Shown one piece after another: positions 1 through 8,217 of a stretch of DNA of 38,488 bases. The stretch's first letter is position 1. Every line of letters begins with the position of its first letter. The notes under the pieces are model-generated. The model saw only the letters and a program-made list of their open reading frames with translations, was not told the DNA's origin and did not search any database. Made by a program: the position numbers and the translations under genes. Source of the stretch: Bacteroidales bacterium (GTDB lineage Bacteria; Bacteroidota; Bacteroidia; Bacteroidales; CAIWKO01); contig JAGNBV010000002.1 in the NCBI GenBank assembly GCA_018004645.1, positions 1-38,488 on the forward strand, read 5' to 3'.

Positions 1-54
1 CACTCTGCAAGCATTCTCGTCTGGAAACCGATTAATAAAATACAATGTATTCAT
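1..54 (-). mobile_element. IS1595-like transposase, N-terminal fragment (cut by window edge)
   Basis: Reading the minus strand from position 54 to 1 gives an open 18-codon ATG start, beginning MNTLYFINRFPDENACRV. The FPDE-x-x-C pattern right after a short hydrophobic start is how the N-terminal zinc-ribbon domain of IS1595/ISXO2-type transposases begins in Bacteroidota. Only the start is in the window; the zinc-ribbon cysteines and the catalytic domain would lie to the left. The gene is divergent from the nucleotidyltransferase at 152. The family is recognised from memory on 18 residues only, so this is a probable call. Confidence 0.6.
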
Positions 55-151
55 AACTTTTTTCTTGCAAAGAAACATCATGAGTGCGTCAAAATATGTC
101 GTAGTGTATAATTGTGATTAATCAATTTTTATTTTTACTAGAAAAACAATA

Positions 152-553
152 GTGAAAAACCAACTCATATTATTTGCCACCGATGATGCCGGCAATCATT
201 GGAAATGGCGTTATCAGATGGCTGAATCTATAGCGCAAAAGGTGGATAAGGAAGCATTTGGCGTAAAAGCCATTTACCTGATTGGCAGCACCAAAAATGC
301 CAATAGCGGCCCTGCCAGTGATATTGATCTGATGATACATTTTTCGGGGGACGAAGAACAAAAAAAATTATTGCAGACATGGATTGACGGCTGGAGTAAA
401 TGTCTGGACTCGCTAAACCATATGCTCACCGGCCATCATGACCCAAGAGGCTTAATCGACCTGCATCTGATTACCGATAAAGATATCCAGGCGGCTGACA
501 GTTTTACCATTAAAATTGGCGCCCATACCGATGCAGCCAGAAAATTGCTTTAA
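152..553 (+). CDS. Nucleotidyltransferase-domain protein, possibly a 3' remnant of a larger gene
   Basis: A 133-aa protein with the polymerase-beta-type nucleotidyltransferase signature: GST at residues 46-48 followed by SDIDLMIHF, giving the G-S...D-x-D metal-binding pattern. The C-terminal part ends in TIKIGAHTDAARKLL. I recall very similar sequence as the C-terminal domain of much longer PEP/pyruvate-binding proteins in Bacteroidota, so this ORF may be the surviving end of such a gene. The only usable start is GTG at 152; an in-frame stop lies at 119-121. It sits just downstream of a divergent transposase fragment, which would fit truncation by insertion. The nucleotidyltransferase fold is well supported. 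The substrate cannot be told, and whether this is a standalone gene is uncertain. Confidence 0.75.
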   Translation: MKNQLILFATDDAGNHWKWRYQMAESIAQKVDKEAFGVKAIYLIGSTKNANSGPASDIDLMIHFSGDEEQKKLLQTWIDGWSKCLDSLNHMLTGHHDPRGLIDLHLITDKDIQAADSFTIKIGAHTDAARKLL

Positions 554-627
554 TCCATAATCATTGTTTTGAATAAATGTTATTTTTGATACAATAAATT
601 TTGTAGCCCAACCTTAGTATTGTTTTT

Positions 628-2085
628 ATGCTGATCGTTTTTATTTTATATCTGCTGGTGTTATTAGGCATTACCATTTATACTGCCAATAAGTCGAAAA
701 ATGCTTCAGAATATGTGCTTGGCGGAAAAAAAATACCTGGCATTGCCTTAGCCCTTTCCGAACGATCCACGGGCGAGTCGGCCTGGCTGATACTTGGCCT
801 TACCGGCGAAGCTTTTGCCATAGGCTTACAATCCATTTGGGTTGCTTTAGGGTGTGTAACCGGGATTATTTTTATCTGGACGGTGATGAGTAACCGTCTG
901 CGCCTGGAGGCCGAAAAAACACAATCGCTCACCGTGTCAGGTATATTATATAAACGTTTTCCCGGTAGTGAAAAAACAATAGGACTGCTTTCATCGTCCA
1001 TTGTAGTTTTTTTCTTTTTGTTTTATGTGGAAGCCCAGTTTTTTGGAAGCGGGAAGGTTTTGGAGCAAACTTTTGGCATCCCGGCATTCTGGGGTGTTAT
1101 TATCGGGTCGTTGATTGTTGTTTTATACACCATGATAGGAGGTTTTATTACCGTGGTTTACACCGACGTTTTTCAGGCTATCCTGATGATAATATCCCTG
1201 GTGGCCCTGCCGGTAATGTTGATTTTTATCATAGCTTCCAATAATGTAAATGTAAGTAATGCCCTGATAGAAGCAGGCAATGGCTATAATTCCCTCACCG
1301 GCGGCAAGACCGGTGTTCCGGCCGTGCTTTTAATCCTCAGCGGCCTTAGCTGGATGTTTGGCTATACTGGTCAGCCACAATTGCTCACCCGCATGATGGC
1401 TATCAAAGATAAAAAGCACATACACGATGCAAAAGTGGTAGCAGTAATATGGACGCTGATTGCTTATGCAGGAGCCCTGGTAATAGGAATTTTGGGATTT
1501 GTTCTGATGAAAAACAATTTTCTGGGGGCCCATGCAGCCAGCTTGACAGCCGATGCCGAAAAGATCTTGCCGGTGCTTATTAATACTTTTGTGGGGCCGG
1601 TAATTGCCGGACTGTTGCTGTCGGGTGCCATATCGGCCATGATGTCCACTGCATCTTCTGAAATAATAGTCAGCTCCTCGTCAATTACCGAGGATATTTA
1701 CAGCAACCTTGCCAAAAAGAAATTTGACGGTAAAAAACTGCTCACATTCAACCGCCTGGTAACACTGGGCGTGGGCTTGCTTGCCTTTGTGCTTGCCTTA
1801 ACAGTTAAGGATTCTGTTTACGGATTGGTATCCTATGCATGGTCAGGGATAGGGTCGTCTTTCGGGCCGGCGCTGCTGCTCCTGTTGTTTTGGAAAAAGA
1901 TGTCCCGTGCCGGGGTTATTGCTTCCCTTGTTTCGGGTACGGCCGGAACCATAGTGTGGAAATTGTTTTTTGCCGTTCCTACGGGCGTTTCCGAGCGTCT
2001 GAGCAGTTTTGTTTTTGCTTTCCTCATGGCTGTGTTGTTTTCTTACATTTTTCCTGAAAAAAATAAAACTTCGGCAATTGAATAA
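628..2085 (+). CDS. Sodium:solute symporter, PutP-like (SSF family)
   Basis: A 485-aa inner-membrane protein of about 13 hydrophobic segments, the usual size for PutP-type Na+/solute symporters. N-terminal sequence YVLGGKKIPGIALALSE followed by SAWLILGLTGEAF aligns with TM1-TM2 of PutP, and SGAISAMMSTASSEIIVSSS followed by ITEDIY aligns with the conserved segment carrying the second sodium site. It probably imports an amino acid or other small organic solute with Na+. The residue matching the essential PutP Asp55 is Gly49, with Glu50 and Ser51 next to it, so proline specificity should not be assumed. The 3' end overlaps the next gene, implying co-transcription. A TATTTTTG -7-like box occurs at 581-588, without a clear -33 partner. 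Confidence 0.88.
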   Translation: MLIVFILYLLVLLGITIYTANKSKNASEYVLGGKKIPGIALALSERSTGESAWLILGLTGEAFAIGLQSIWVALGCVTGIIFIWTVMSNRLRLEAEKTQSLTVSGILYKRFPGSEKTIGLLSSSIVVFFFLFYVEAQFFGSGKVLEQTFGIPAFWGVIIGSLIVVLYTMIGGFITVVYTDVFQAILMIISLVALPVMLIFIIASNNVNVSNALIEAGNGYNSLTGGKTGVPAVLLILSGLSWMFGYTGQPQLLTRMMAIKDKKHIHDAKVVAVIWTLIAYAGALVIGILGFVLMKNNFLGAHAASLTADAEKILPVLINTFVGPVIAGLLLSGAISAMMSTASSEIIVSSSSITEDIYSNLAKKKFDGKKLLTFNRLVTLGVGLLAFVLALTVKDSVYGLVSYAWSGIGSSFGPALLLLLFWKKMSRAGVIASLVSGTAGTIVWKLFFAVPTGVSERLSSFVFAFLMAVLFSYIFPEKNKTSAIE

Positions 2086-2947
2086 AAACCTTTTATTTTT
2101 TGTTTCTGACCTTCACGGCAAAGAAAGCCGTTATGAAAAACTTTTTGCAGCCATCGCCGCAGAAAGGCCAGGTCTGGTGTTGATAGGAGGGGATATACTC
2201 CCGTTGGGAATCCTTAGAAACATTTTGAAAAATGCCGGACCTGTTGATTTTGTAAAATCATACCTTCGACCACAACTGGAAGCATTAAAGAAAGAACTTT
2301 CAGATGATTATCCCTGTATTGGTGTCATACTTGGTAATGATGACCCGCGTTCGGAAGAAGCTTCGATCATGGAACTTGAGAAATCAGGGTTATGGCATTA
2401 TATTCATTTCAGGCAATTTCAGTATGATGATTTTAGCATTTGCGGGTATTCCTATGTCCCTCCAACGCCTTTCCGGCTCAAAGATTGGGAGCGCTATGAT
2501 GTTTCGCGTTATGTGGACCCCGGTTGTTATGCGCCTGACGAGGGTTTTAGAACCATGCCTGTTTCCGATGATGAAATTCAATATGCTACCATGATGAAAG
2601 ACATTTCGTCGCTGACGGAGAACCTCGATATGGGCAAAACAATTATGCTCTTTCATTCACCGCCTTACGATTCATATCTCGACAGGGCAGCCCTCGACGG
2701 TATGCAGGTGGATCACGTTCCGCTGGATGTGCATGTGGGAAGCATTGCCGTACAACGTTTTATCGCAGAGAAACAACCGTTTATCACGTTGCATGGCCAC
2801 ATACATGAATCTTCAAGGATTACCGGACAGTGGAAACAGGATTTTGGCAATACCAAATCATTTTCGGCTGCCTATCACGGAGAAGAACTCGCCCTGCTGA
2901 AAATTGACCTTAATTTCCCTGAAAATGTGGTGAGGGAATTATTGTAG
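2078..2947 (+). CDS. Calcineurin-like metallophosphoesterase
   Basis: A metallophosphoesterase of about 289 aa. In order it shows SDLHG (first metal ligands D-x-H), IGGD, LGNDD (the GNHD/E-type motif), HSPP, and HGHIH near the C terminus, so all five metal and catalytic blocks are present. The open frame reaches back to an ATG at 2009, but that would overlap the symporter by 77 bp. The conserved domain starts at once at residue 5-10 from a TTG at 2078, so I prefer TTG 2078 (8-bp overlap with the symporter stop). CTG at 2054 or ATG at 2009 remain possible. The substrate is unknown: the family includes nucleotidases, phosphodiesterases and protein phosphatases. Coupling to the symporter gene suggests a shared transcript only. 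Confidence 0.85.
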   Translation: MNKNLLFFVSDLHGKESRYEKLFAAIAAERPGLVLIGGDILPLGILRNILKNAGPVDFVKSYLRPQLEALKKELSDDYPCIGVILGNDDPRSEEASIMELEKSGLWHYIHFRQFQYDDFSICGYSYVPPTPFRLKDWERYDVSRYVDPGCYAPDEGFRTMPVSDDEIQYATMMKDISSLTENLDMGKTIMLFHSPPYDSYLDRAALDGMQVDHVPLDVHVGSIAVQRFIAEKQPFITLHGHIHESSRITGQWKQDFGNTKSFSAAYHGEELALLKIDLNFPENVVRELL

Positions 2948-3028
2948 TTTTGAAAAAATGCAGGAATATTTCCTTTCTTTTTCAATTAATTCATAATATT
3001 TTGTTACTTTGTAGTAGATTCATTCGAT

Positions 3029-6004
3029 ATGAAACTGATTAAAAAAATATTCGACACCAATAAGTACTATTTGCAGGACCGGTCTTTTATGCTGTTGATG
3101 CAGAAACGTATTTATCATGTTTTACTGGTGTGCAGTGCTTATGATGCTTTTATGCTGGAAGAAGACGGCCGCATTGACGAGCAGATTTTTAATGAATACA
3201 CCTCCCTGAATTTGCGCTACCCGCCGCGCTTTTTTATTGCTTCCACGCACGATGAAGCTATGAATTACCTTCAGACAGAAACTATTGATCTGATTATTAC
3301 CATGTTGAGTGTCGCCGATCCACTGGAACTTACAAAAAAAATCAAAGCTAGTTTCCCTGCCAAACCCGTGGTGGTGTTGTTCCCATTTTCGCGTGAGGTA
3401 ACGGAAGTATATACCGAAGAGGATCTGTCGATTTACGACCATAAGTTTTGCTGGCTTGGTAATGCCGATCTGTTGTTAGCCATCATAAAGCTTATTGAGG
3501 ATAAGATGAATGTGATGCATGATATTGAGAAGGTGGGCGTTCAGACGATTTTGCTGGTGGAAGATTCCACCCGTTTTTATTCGAGTTACCTGCCGGTGCT
3601 GTACAAGGTCATCTTTCAGCAGTCGCGCGAGTTTATGGCCGAAGGGCTCAACGAACACCAGAAAATGATCAGGATGCGCGGCAGGCCAAAGATACTGTTG
3701 GCTAAAAACTATGAAGAAGCTGAGTATTTCTATGCGACCTTTAAAAACAATCTGCTGGGCATTATTACCGATATGTCGTTTTTGCGCCAGGGCGAAACCG
3801 ATCCCGAAGCCGGCCTTAAAATATGCCGCATGGCCAAAAAAGACGACGAAACCCTGCCGGTGCTCATACAATCTTCTGATGATAAGCACTATTATACTGC
3901 GCAACAGATGAATGCAAAGTTTTTAAATAAGAACTCAAAAACCTTGTCTGCCGAGCTGCGCGACTTCATCAACGAGTATATGGTTTTTGGTGATTTTATT
4001 TTCAGGAACCCCAATACGGGGGAAGAGATTTCGCGGGCCTCCGACCTGCAGTCGCTGCAACAAAAAATATTTGAAATCCCTGATGAATCATTGAAATATC
4101 ATTTCGACCGCAACCACTTTTCGAAATGGCTGAATGCCAGGGCATTGTTTACCCTGGGAGAGATATTTAAAAGTGTGCATGTGGAAGATTTCAGCAGTCT
4201 TGAAGAAACTAAACATTACCTGTTCGATAATATCGCCAGCTATCGTATGCACAAGTCCAGAGGTATTGTTGCTGAATTTGTGAGCGACAGTTTTGATGAA
4301 TATATTTTCTTTGCCCGCACCGGCAAGGGTTCGCTGGGAGGTAAAGCCAGAGGGCTTGCTTTTATTGACTCGCTGATTAAGCGCAACCGGATTTTGGATA
4401 TGTTCGAAAATGTCATCATCACCATTCCCCGTACCGTGGTGCTCACCACCGATGTGTTTGATGAGTATATGGAACAAAACAAACTTTACAAAACCGGCTT
4501 GTCGGATATGACGGATGAGGATATTCTGAAGGAATTTGTTAAAGGCCGCCTGCCATACCGGATTCATGAAGATTTGCTGGCCTTTGTGCATGTGGTAAAA
4601 AATCCGATAGCTATTCGTTCGTCCAGCCTGCTGGAAGATTCCTATTATCAGCCTTTTGCAGGGATATATTCTACTTATATGATCCCCAGGGTTGATAACG
4701 AACGCAAAATGATTGAAATGCTCAGCTGTGCCATCAAATCGGTGTTTGCTTCGGTGTTTTTCAAAGCCAGCAAATCCTACATGGCATCTACTTCCAATAT
4801 TATCGACCAGGAAAAAATGGCCATCATACTGCAGGAAGTATGCGGCAAGCAATACGACAATATTTTCTATCCCACTTTTTCGGGCGTGGCGCGTTCGATA
4901 AATTTTTATCCTATCCATCCCGAAAAAAGCGAAGATGGCGTTGCCAATATTGCCTTTGGCCTGGGCAAATATATTGTGGAAGGCGGCACTTCCATCCGCT
5001 TTTCACCTTATTATCCCAAGAATATTTTGCAGTTGTCGTCTCCTCAACTTGCCCTGAAAGAAACACAAAACAGGTTTATGGCGCTGGACCTTAATCCCGA
5101 AAGTTTTGTGCCTTCCACCGACGATGGAGTCAATATCCTCAAACTGCCTGTCAGCGGAGTGGTTAAAGATGGATCGTTAAAGCATCTGGTATCGATGTAT
5201 GACATGAACAACAATATGTTGCACGATACGTATGATCCGGCTGGAAAAAAAATTGTCTCTTTTTCAAAAATTTTAAATTACAACACATTTCCTTTGGCAG
5301 ATATCTTAAAAACTCTTTTGGAAACCGGCCAGCGCGAAATGAACAACCCTGTTGAAATAGAATTTGCCGTAAATCTTGATGTGCCTGAGGGATATCCCAA
5401 GGTATTTAATTTTTTGCAGATACGGCCTATAGTTCAAAACAAGGAAGAGATACACGAAAAGCTGGATAGTATGGATAAAAGCGGGTTAATCATCAGTTCC
5501 AATATGGCCATGGGGAATGGCGTTTACAATACCATACGCGATATTATCTATGTGAAATCCGAAACCTTTGATTCTTCGAAAACCAGAGATATTGCAGCGG
5601 TCATTGACAGGCTGAACCAGGACTTTTTGCGTGAAAACAGAAATTACGTGTTGATTGGCCCTGGCCGTTGGGGTTCCAGCGATCCCTGGCTGGGAATACC
5701 CGTGAAATGGGCGCAGATTTCTGCTGCCCGCCTGATTGTTGAGTCGGGGCTCGACCGGTATCGTATTGATCCTTCGCAGGGGACACATTTCTTTCACAAC
5801 CTCACCTCGTTCCGCGTAGGGTATTTCACCATCAATCCATTTATCCACGACGGTTATTATGATATTGATTTTCTGAATAATAGCCCGGCCACCTATGAGG
5901 ATGAATATGTCAGGGTGGTCAGGTTTGACAGCCCGGTAGTATTTAAAATTGATGGCAAACGGCAGATTGGGGTGCTCTGCAAGCCAAAAACTCAGGCAGA
6001 ATAA
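3029..6004 (+). CDS. Receiver-like/PEP-synthase-like protein (PPDK N-terminal ATP-grasp, no phosphohistidine domain)
   Basis: A 991-aa multidomain protein. Residues about 28-150 and 170-320 look like two response-regulator receiver folds. The first lacks an Asp at the phosphosite (DLIITML). The second has the acidic pair in LLVEDS (about 172-177), a phosphosite-like Asp in IITDMSF (about 248) and a Lys in AKFLNKNSK. Residues about 430-800 match the PPDK/PEP-synthase ATP-binding domain: SLGGKARGLAF (glycine-rich loop), AIRSSSLLEDS (about 529-538) and the closing FLQIRPIV (about 795-801). The C-terminal about 180 residues (GPGRWGSSDPWLGIPV at 877) are not the swivelling His domain or the TIM barrel of real PEP synthases. 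It may be a phosphotransfer or signalling enzyme; the substrate is unknown. Such proteins are often annotated PEP/pyruvate-binding protein in Bacteroidota. Confidence 0.8.
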   Translation: MKLIKKIFDTNKYYLQDRSFMLLMQKRIYHVLLVCSAYDAFMLEEDGRIDEQIFNEYTSLNLRYPPRFFIASTHDEAMNYLQTETIDLIITMLSVADPLELTKKIKASFPAKPVVVLFPFSREVTEVYTEEDLSIYDHKFCWLGNADLLLAIIKLIEDKMNVMHDIEKVGVQTILLVEDSTRFYSSYLPVLYKVIFQQSREFMAEGLNEHQKMIRMRGRPKILLAKNYEEAEYFYATFKNNLLGIITDMSFLRQGETDPEAGLKICRMAKKDDETLPVLIQSSDDKHYYTAQQMNAKFLNKNSKTLSAELRDFINEYMVFGDFIFRNPNTGEEISRASDLQSLQQKIFEIPDESLKYHFDRNHFSKWLNARALFTLGEIFKSVHVEDFSSLEETKHYLFDNIASYRMHKSRGIVAEFVSDSFDEYIFFARTGKGSLGGKARGLAFIDSLIKRNRILDMFENVIITIPRTVVLTTDVFDEYMEQNKLYKTGLSDMTDEDILKEFVKGRLPYRIHEDLLAFVHVVKNPIAIRSSSLLEDSYYQPFAGIYSTYMIPRVDNERKMIEMLSCAIKSVFASVFFKASKSYMASTSNIIDQEKMAIILQEVCGKQYDNIFYPTFSGVARSINFYPIHPEKSEDGVANIAFGLGKYIVEGGTSIRFSPYYPKNILQLSSPQLALKETQNRFMALDLNPESFVPSTDDGVNILKLPVSGVVKDGSLKHLVSMYDMNNNMLHDTYDPAGKKIVSFSKILNYNTFPLADILKTLLETGQREMNNPVEIEFAVNLDVPEGYPKVFNFLQIRPIVQNKEEIHEKLDSMDKSGLIISSNMAMGNGVYNTIRDIIYVKSETFDSSKTRDIAAVIDRLNQDFLRENRNYVLIGPGRWGSSDPWLGIPVKWAQISAARLIVESGLDRYRIDPSQGTHFFHNLTSFRVGYFTINPFIHDGYYDIDFLNNSPATYEDEYVRVVRFDSPVVFKIDGKRQIGVLCKPKTQAE

Positions 6005-6138
6005 AATTTTTTATTTTTATTGGTGAAATTTTTTTATAAGAGCTGATTACAAAGGCTTAGCAATCTTTATGGTAAAAAATCTTTTTTTTGTCATTGATTT
6101 GTAATTATTTATAATTAAAAATATTTTTGCCTACTTTG

Positions 6139-6168
6139 TTTGCTTTCAGAAAATAATATATAAATTTG
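6139..6168 (+). promoter_or_regulatory. Bacteroidota-type promoter for glutamate dehydrogenase
   Basis: TTTG at 6139-6142, an 18-bp spacer, then TAAATTTG at 6161-6168, which fits the Bacteroidota -33/-7 consensus TTTG-N19-TAnnTTTG with a one-base-shorter spacer. Transcription would start near 6175, leaving a 5' leader of about 45 nt before the ATG at 6221. A second candidate, TTTG 6098-6101 with TATTTTTG 6122-6129 (spacer 20), lies just upstream, so two start sites are possible. Confidence 0.65.
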
Positions 6169-6220
6169 CTCCAAAATTTATGGTCTCACTCACTAATTAT
6201 AAATCTAAAAAATTATTATC

Positions 6221-7558
6221 ATGAACGTAGAAAAAATTATGAACGAACTCGAGAAAAAACATCCGGGAGAATCCGAATATTTGCAGGCAGTTCGTGAAGT
6301 ATTGGAATCAATCGAGGAAGTTGTTAACCAAAATCCTCAGTTCGAAGCAGCAGGAATCATCGACAGAATTGTTGAGCCTGATAGAATCTTGACTTTCAAA
6401 GTTCCCTGGGTTGACGATAAAGGCGAAGTTCATGTAAACCTCGGATACCGCGTACAGTTCAACGGGGCTATCGGACCTTACAAAGGTGGTCTGCGTTTCC
6501 ACCCCAGTGTAAACCTCAGCATATTAAAGTTCCTGGGTTTTGAACAAATTTTCAAAAACAGCCTCACTTCCTTGCCTATGGGCGGTGCTAAAGGCGGTTC
6601 TGATTTCAATCCCAAAGGCAAGTCAAACAACGAAATTATGCGTTTCTGCCAGTCATTTATGCTCGAATTATGGAAAATCATCGGTCCGGAAACTGACGTT
6701 CCCGCAGGAGATATTGGCGTGGGCGGAAAAGAAATCGGATATCTTTATGGCATGTACAAAAAACTTACCCACGAACACGTTGGCGTGTTGACCGGAAAAG
6801 GCCTGAACTGGGGTGGTTCACTCATTCGTCCCGAAGCTACCGGTTTCGGCGGAATTTATTTTCTGGACCAGATGCTCAAAACCATGGGTGCCGATTTGAA
6901 AGGTAAAACAGTAGCTGTTTCAGGTTTTGGCAACGTAGCATGGGGTGCAGCTCTTAAAGCTACTGAACTCGGAGCCAAAGTTGTTACCATCAGTGGCCCG
7001 GACGGATACATTTATGATCCAGATGGAATTTCCGGTGAAAAAATAGACTATATGCTCGAACTTAGAGCTTCTAACCAGGACATCGTAAAACCGTATTCAT
7101 ATGAATTCCCGAATTCGAAATTTATTCAGGGAAAACGTCCTTGGGAAGTAAAATGTGATATCGCATTACCTTGCGCAACTCAGAACGAACTCAACGGAGA
7201 AGAGGCAAAAGCTCTTATTGCCAATGGTGTTAAATTTGTTGCTGAAGTTTCCAACATGGGGTGTACTCCTGAAGCAGTTGAAGCTTTCCACGCTGCCAAG
7301 ATTCCTTTTGGCCCTGGTAAAGCCGTTAACGCCGGTGGTGTTGCTACCTCAGGCCTCGAAATGACTCAGAATTCAATGAAATTAAATTGGACAGCTGAAG
7401 AAGTTGATCAAAAATTACATGGAATCATGAAGAATATTCATGAAGCTTGCGTAAAACATGGTAAAGAAGCAGACGGTTATATAAATTATGTTAAGGGAGC
7501 TAACATAGCAGGCTTTATGAAAGTCGCTAATGCAATGCTTGACCAGGGAGTTTTATAA
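6221..7558 (+). CDS. gdhA: NADP-type glutamate dehydrogenase (hexameric GdhA family)
   Basis: A 445-aa protein, the standard length of the small hexameric bacterial glutamate dehydrogenase, which reversibly converts 2-oxoglutarate, ammonium and NAD(P)H to glutamate in the cytoplasm. Visible motifs are YKGGLRFHPSVN, LPMGGAKGGSDFNPKGKS with the catalytic Lys near 124, PAGDIGVGGKEIG with the conserved Asp, and the Rossmann loop VSGFGNVAWGAA. The start is ATG 6221, behind a clear promoter and about 45 nt of leader. A strong intrinsic terminator follows, so it is a monocistronic unit. The coenzyme (NADPH versus NADH) is inferred from family membership only. Codon use suggests high expression. Confidence 0.96.
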   Translation: MNVEKIMNELEKKHPGESEYLQAVREVLESIEEVVNQNPQFEAAGIIDRIVEPDRILTFKVPWVDDKGEVHVNLGYRVQFNGAIGPYKGGLRFHPSVNLSILKFLGFEQIFKNSLTSLPMGGAKGGSDFNPKGKSNNEIMRFCQSFMLELWKIIGPETDVPAGDIGVGGKEIGYLYGMYKKLTHEHVGVLTGKGLNWGGSLIRPEATGFGGIYFLDQMLKTMGADLKGKTVAVSGFGNVAWGAALKATELGAKVVTISGPDGYIYDPDGISGEKIDYMLELRASNQDIVKPYSYEFPNSKFIQGKRPWEVKCDIALPCATQNELNGEEAKALIANGVKFVAEVSNMGCTPEAVEAFHAAKIPFGPGKAVNAGGVATSGLEMTQNSMKLNWTAEEVDQKLHGIMKNIHEACVKHGKEADGYINYVKGANIAGFMKVANAMLDQGVL

Positions 7559-7609
7559 AACCTGACTTTAAAAGGTCGCCACTAATTACGGTGATCGGGC
7601 AGAGATGCC

Positions 7610-7645
7610 AAAAAGCTGTTCCCCCTCCGGAACAGCTTTTTTTTT
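7610..7645 (+). terminator. Intrinsic terminator of gdhA
   Basis: A perfect 13-bp stem: AAAAAGCTGTTCC (7610-7622), 6-nt loop (7623-7628), GGAACAGCTTTTT (7629-7641), continuing into an uninterrupted T run to 7645. It starts 52 bp after the gdhA stop codon. Confidence 0.93.
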
Positions 7646-7708
7646 GGATCTCATAAGGTTTTTACAATATTTTATCAACTCTTCGTTAATTATTCGCCGG
7701 ATAAAAGG

Positions 7709-7716
7709 TATTTTTG
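7709..7716 (+). promoter_or_regulatory. -7 box (TATTTTTG) upstream of ridA
   Basis: TATTTTTG matches TAnnTTTG exactly and lies 30 bp before the ATG at 7747, after the gdhA terminator, where a new promoter is needed. A good TTTG -33 box is not present at the expected distance, so only the -7 half is supported. Confidence 0.5.
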
Positions 7717-7746
7717 TCTGTTATAAAATTTTAATATAAAAAAACT

Positions 7747-8124
7747 ATGAAGAAGGTTATCAACACAAACCAGGCTCCTGCCGCTATTGGTCCTTACAGT
7801 CAGGCCATCCTGGCCAACGGAATGTTATTTGTTTCAGGACAGCTGCCCGTAGATCCCGCTACAGGCGTAATGGCTCAAAACGATATTGGAGCGAACACCA
7901 AACAGGTTATGGCTAATATTTCAGCTATTCTCAAAGAAGCAGGAATGGATTTTACCCATGTGATAAAAACAACGATTTTTCTTGCCGACATGAATGATTT
8001 TGGCAAAGTGAACGAAATATACGGTTCCTATTTTACGTCGGAACCTCCTGCACGTGAAACCGTTCAGGTTGCCCGTCTGCCAAAGGATGCAAGGATAGAA
8101 ATTTCGGTACTCGCTGCCTTGTAG
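7747..8124 (+). CDS. ridA: RidA family reactive intermediate (enamine/imine) deaminase
   Basis: A 125-aa protein, the exact size of the YjgF/YER057c/UK114 family. RidA hydrolyses reactive 2-aminoacrylate and related enamine/imine intermediates released by PLP enzymes. Conserved features are NTNQAPAAIGPYSQAI at the N terminus, the FVSGQLPVDPATG block, and the C-terminal signature PARETVQVARLPKDARIEIS containing the substrate-binding Arg and the usual Glu. It stands alone between the gdhA terminator and the S46 peptidase. Proximity to gdhA is compatible with an amino-nitrogen theme, but the terminator between them argues against one transcript. Confidence 0.95.
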   Translation: MKKVINTNQAPAAIGPYSQAILANGMLFVSGQLPVDPATGVMAQNDIGANTKQVMANISAILKEAGMDFTHVIKTTIFLADMNDFGKVNEIYGSYFTSEPPARETVQVARLPKDARIEISVLAAL

Positions 8125-8146
8125 AATTTCGGAAATGCCGAATTTC
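8124..8146 (+). terminator. Imperfect hairpin just after ridA
   Basis: GAATTTCGG (8124-8132), loop AAATG, CCGAATTTC (8138-8146): a 9-bp stem with one T-T mismatch, starting on the last base of the ridA stop codon. No T run follows, only TCATTTTCAG, so this may be a transcript-stabilising 3' hairpin or a weak terminator. Confidence 0.35.
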
Positions 8147-8217
8147 TCATTTTCAGTGCCTGTTTTTATTCTAAAGGTGCAAAAACTATTTATTCATAAA
8201 TTTTCAAAAAGAATTCA

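Noticed and set aside
4088-4918. Long open frame on the minus strand (276 codons)
   Set aside because: It lies fully inside the 991-aa receiver/PPDK-like gene, is rich in Lys/Phe/His/Ile as expected from antisense of this coding sequence, and shows no recognisable domain.
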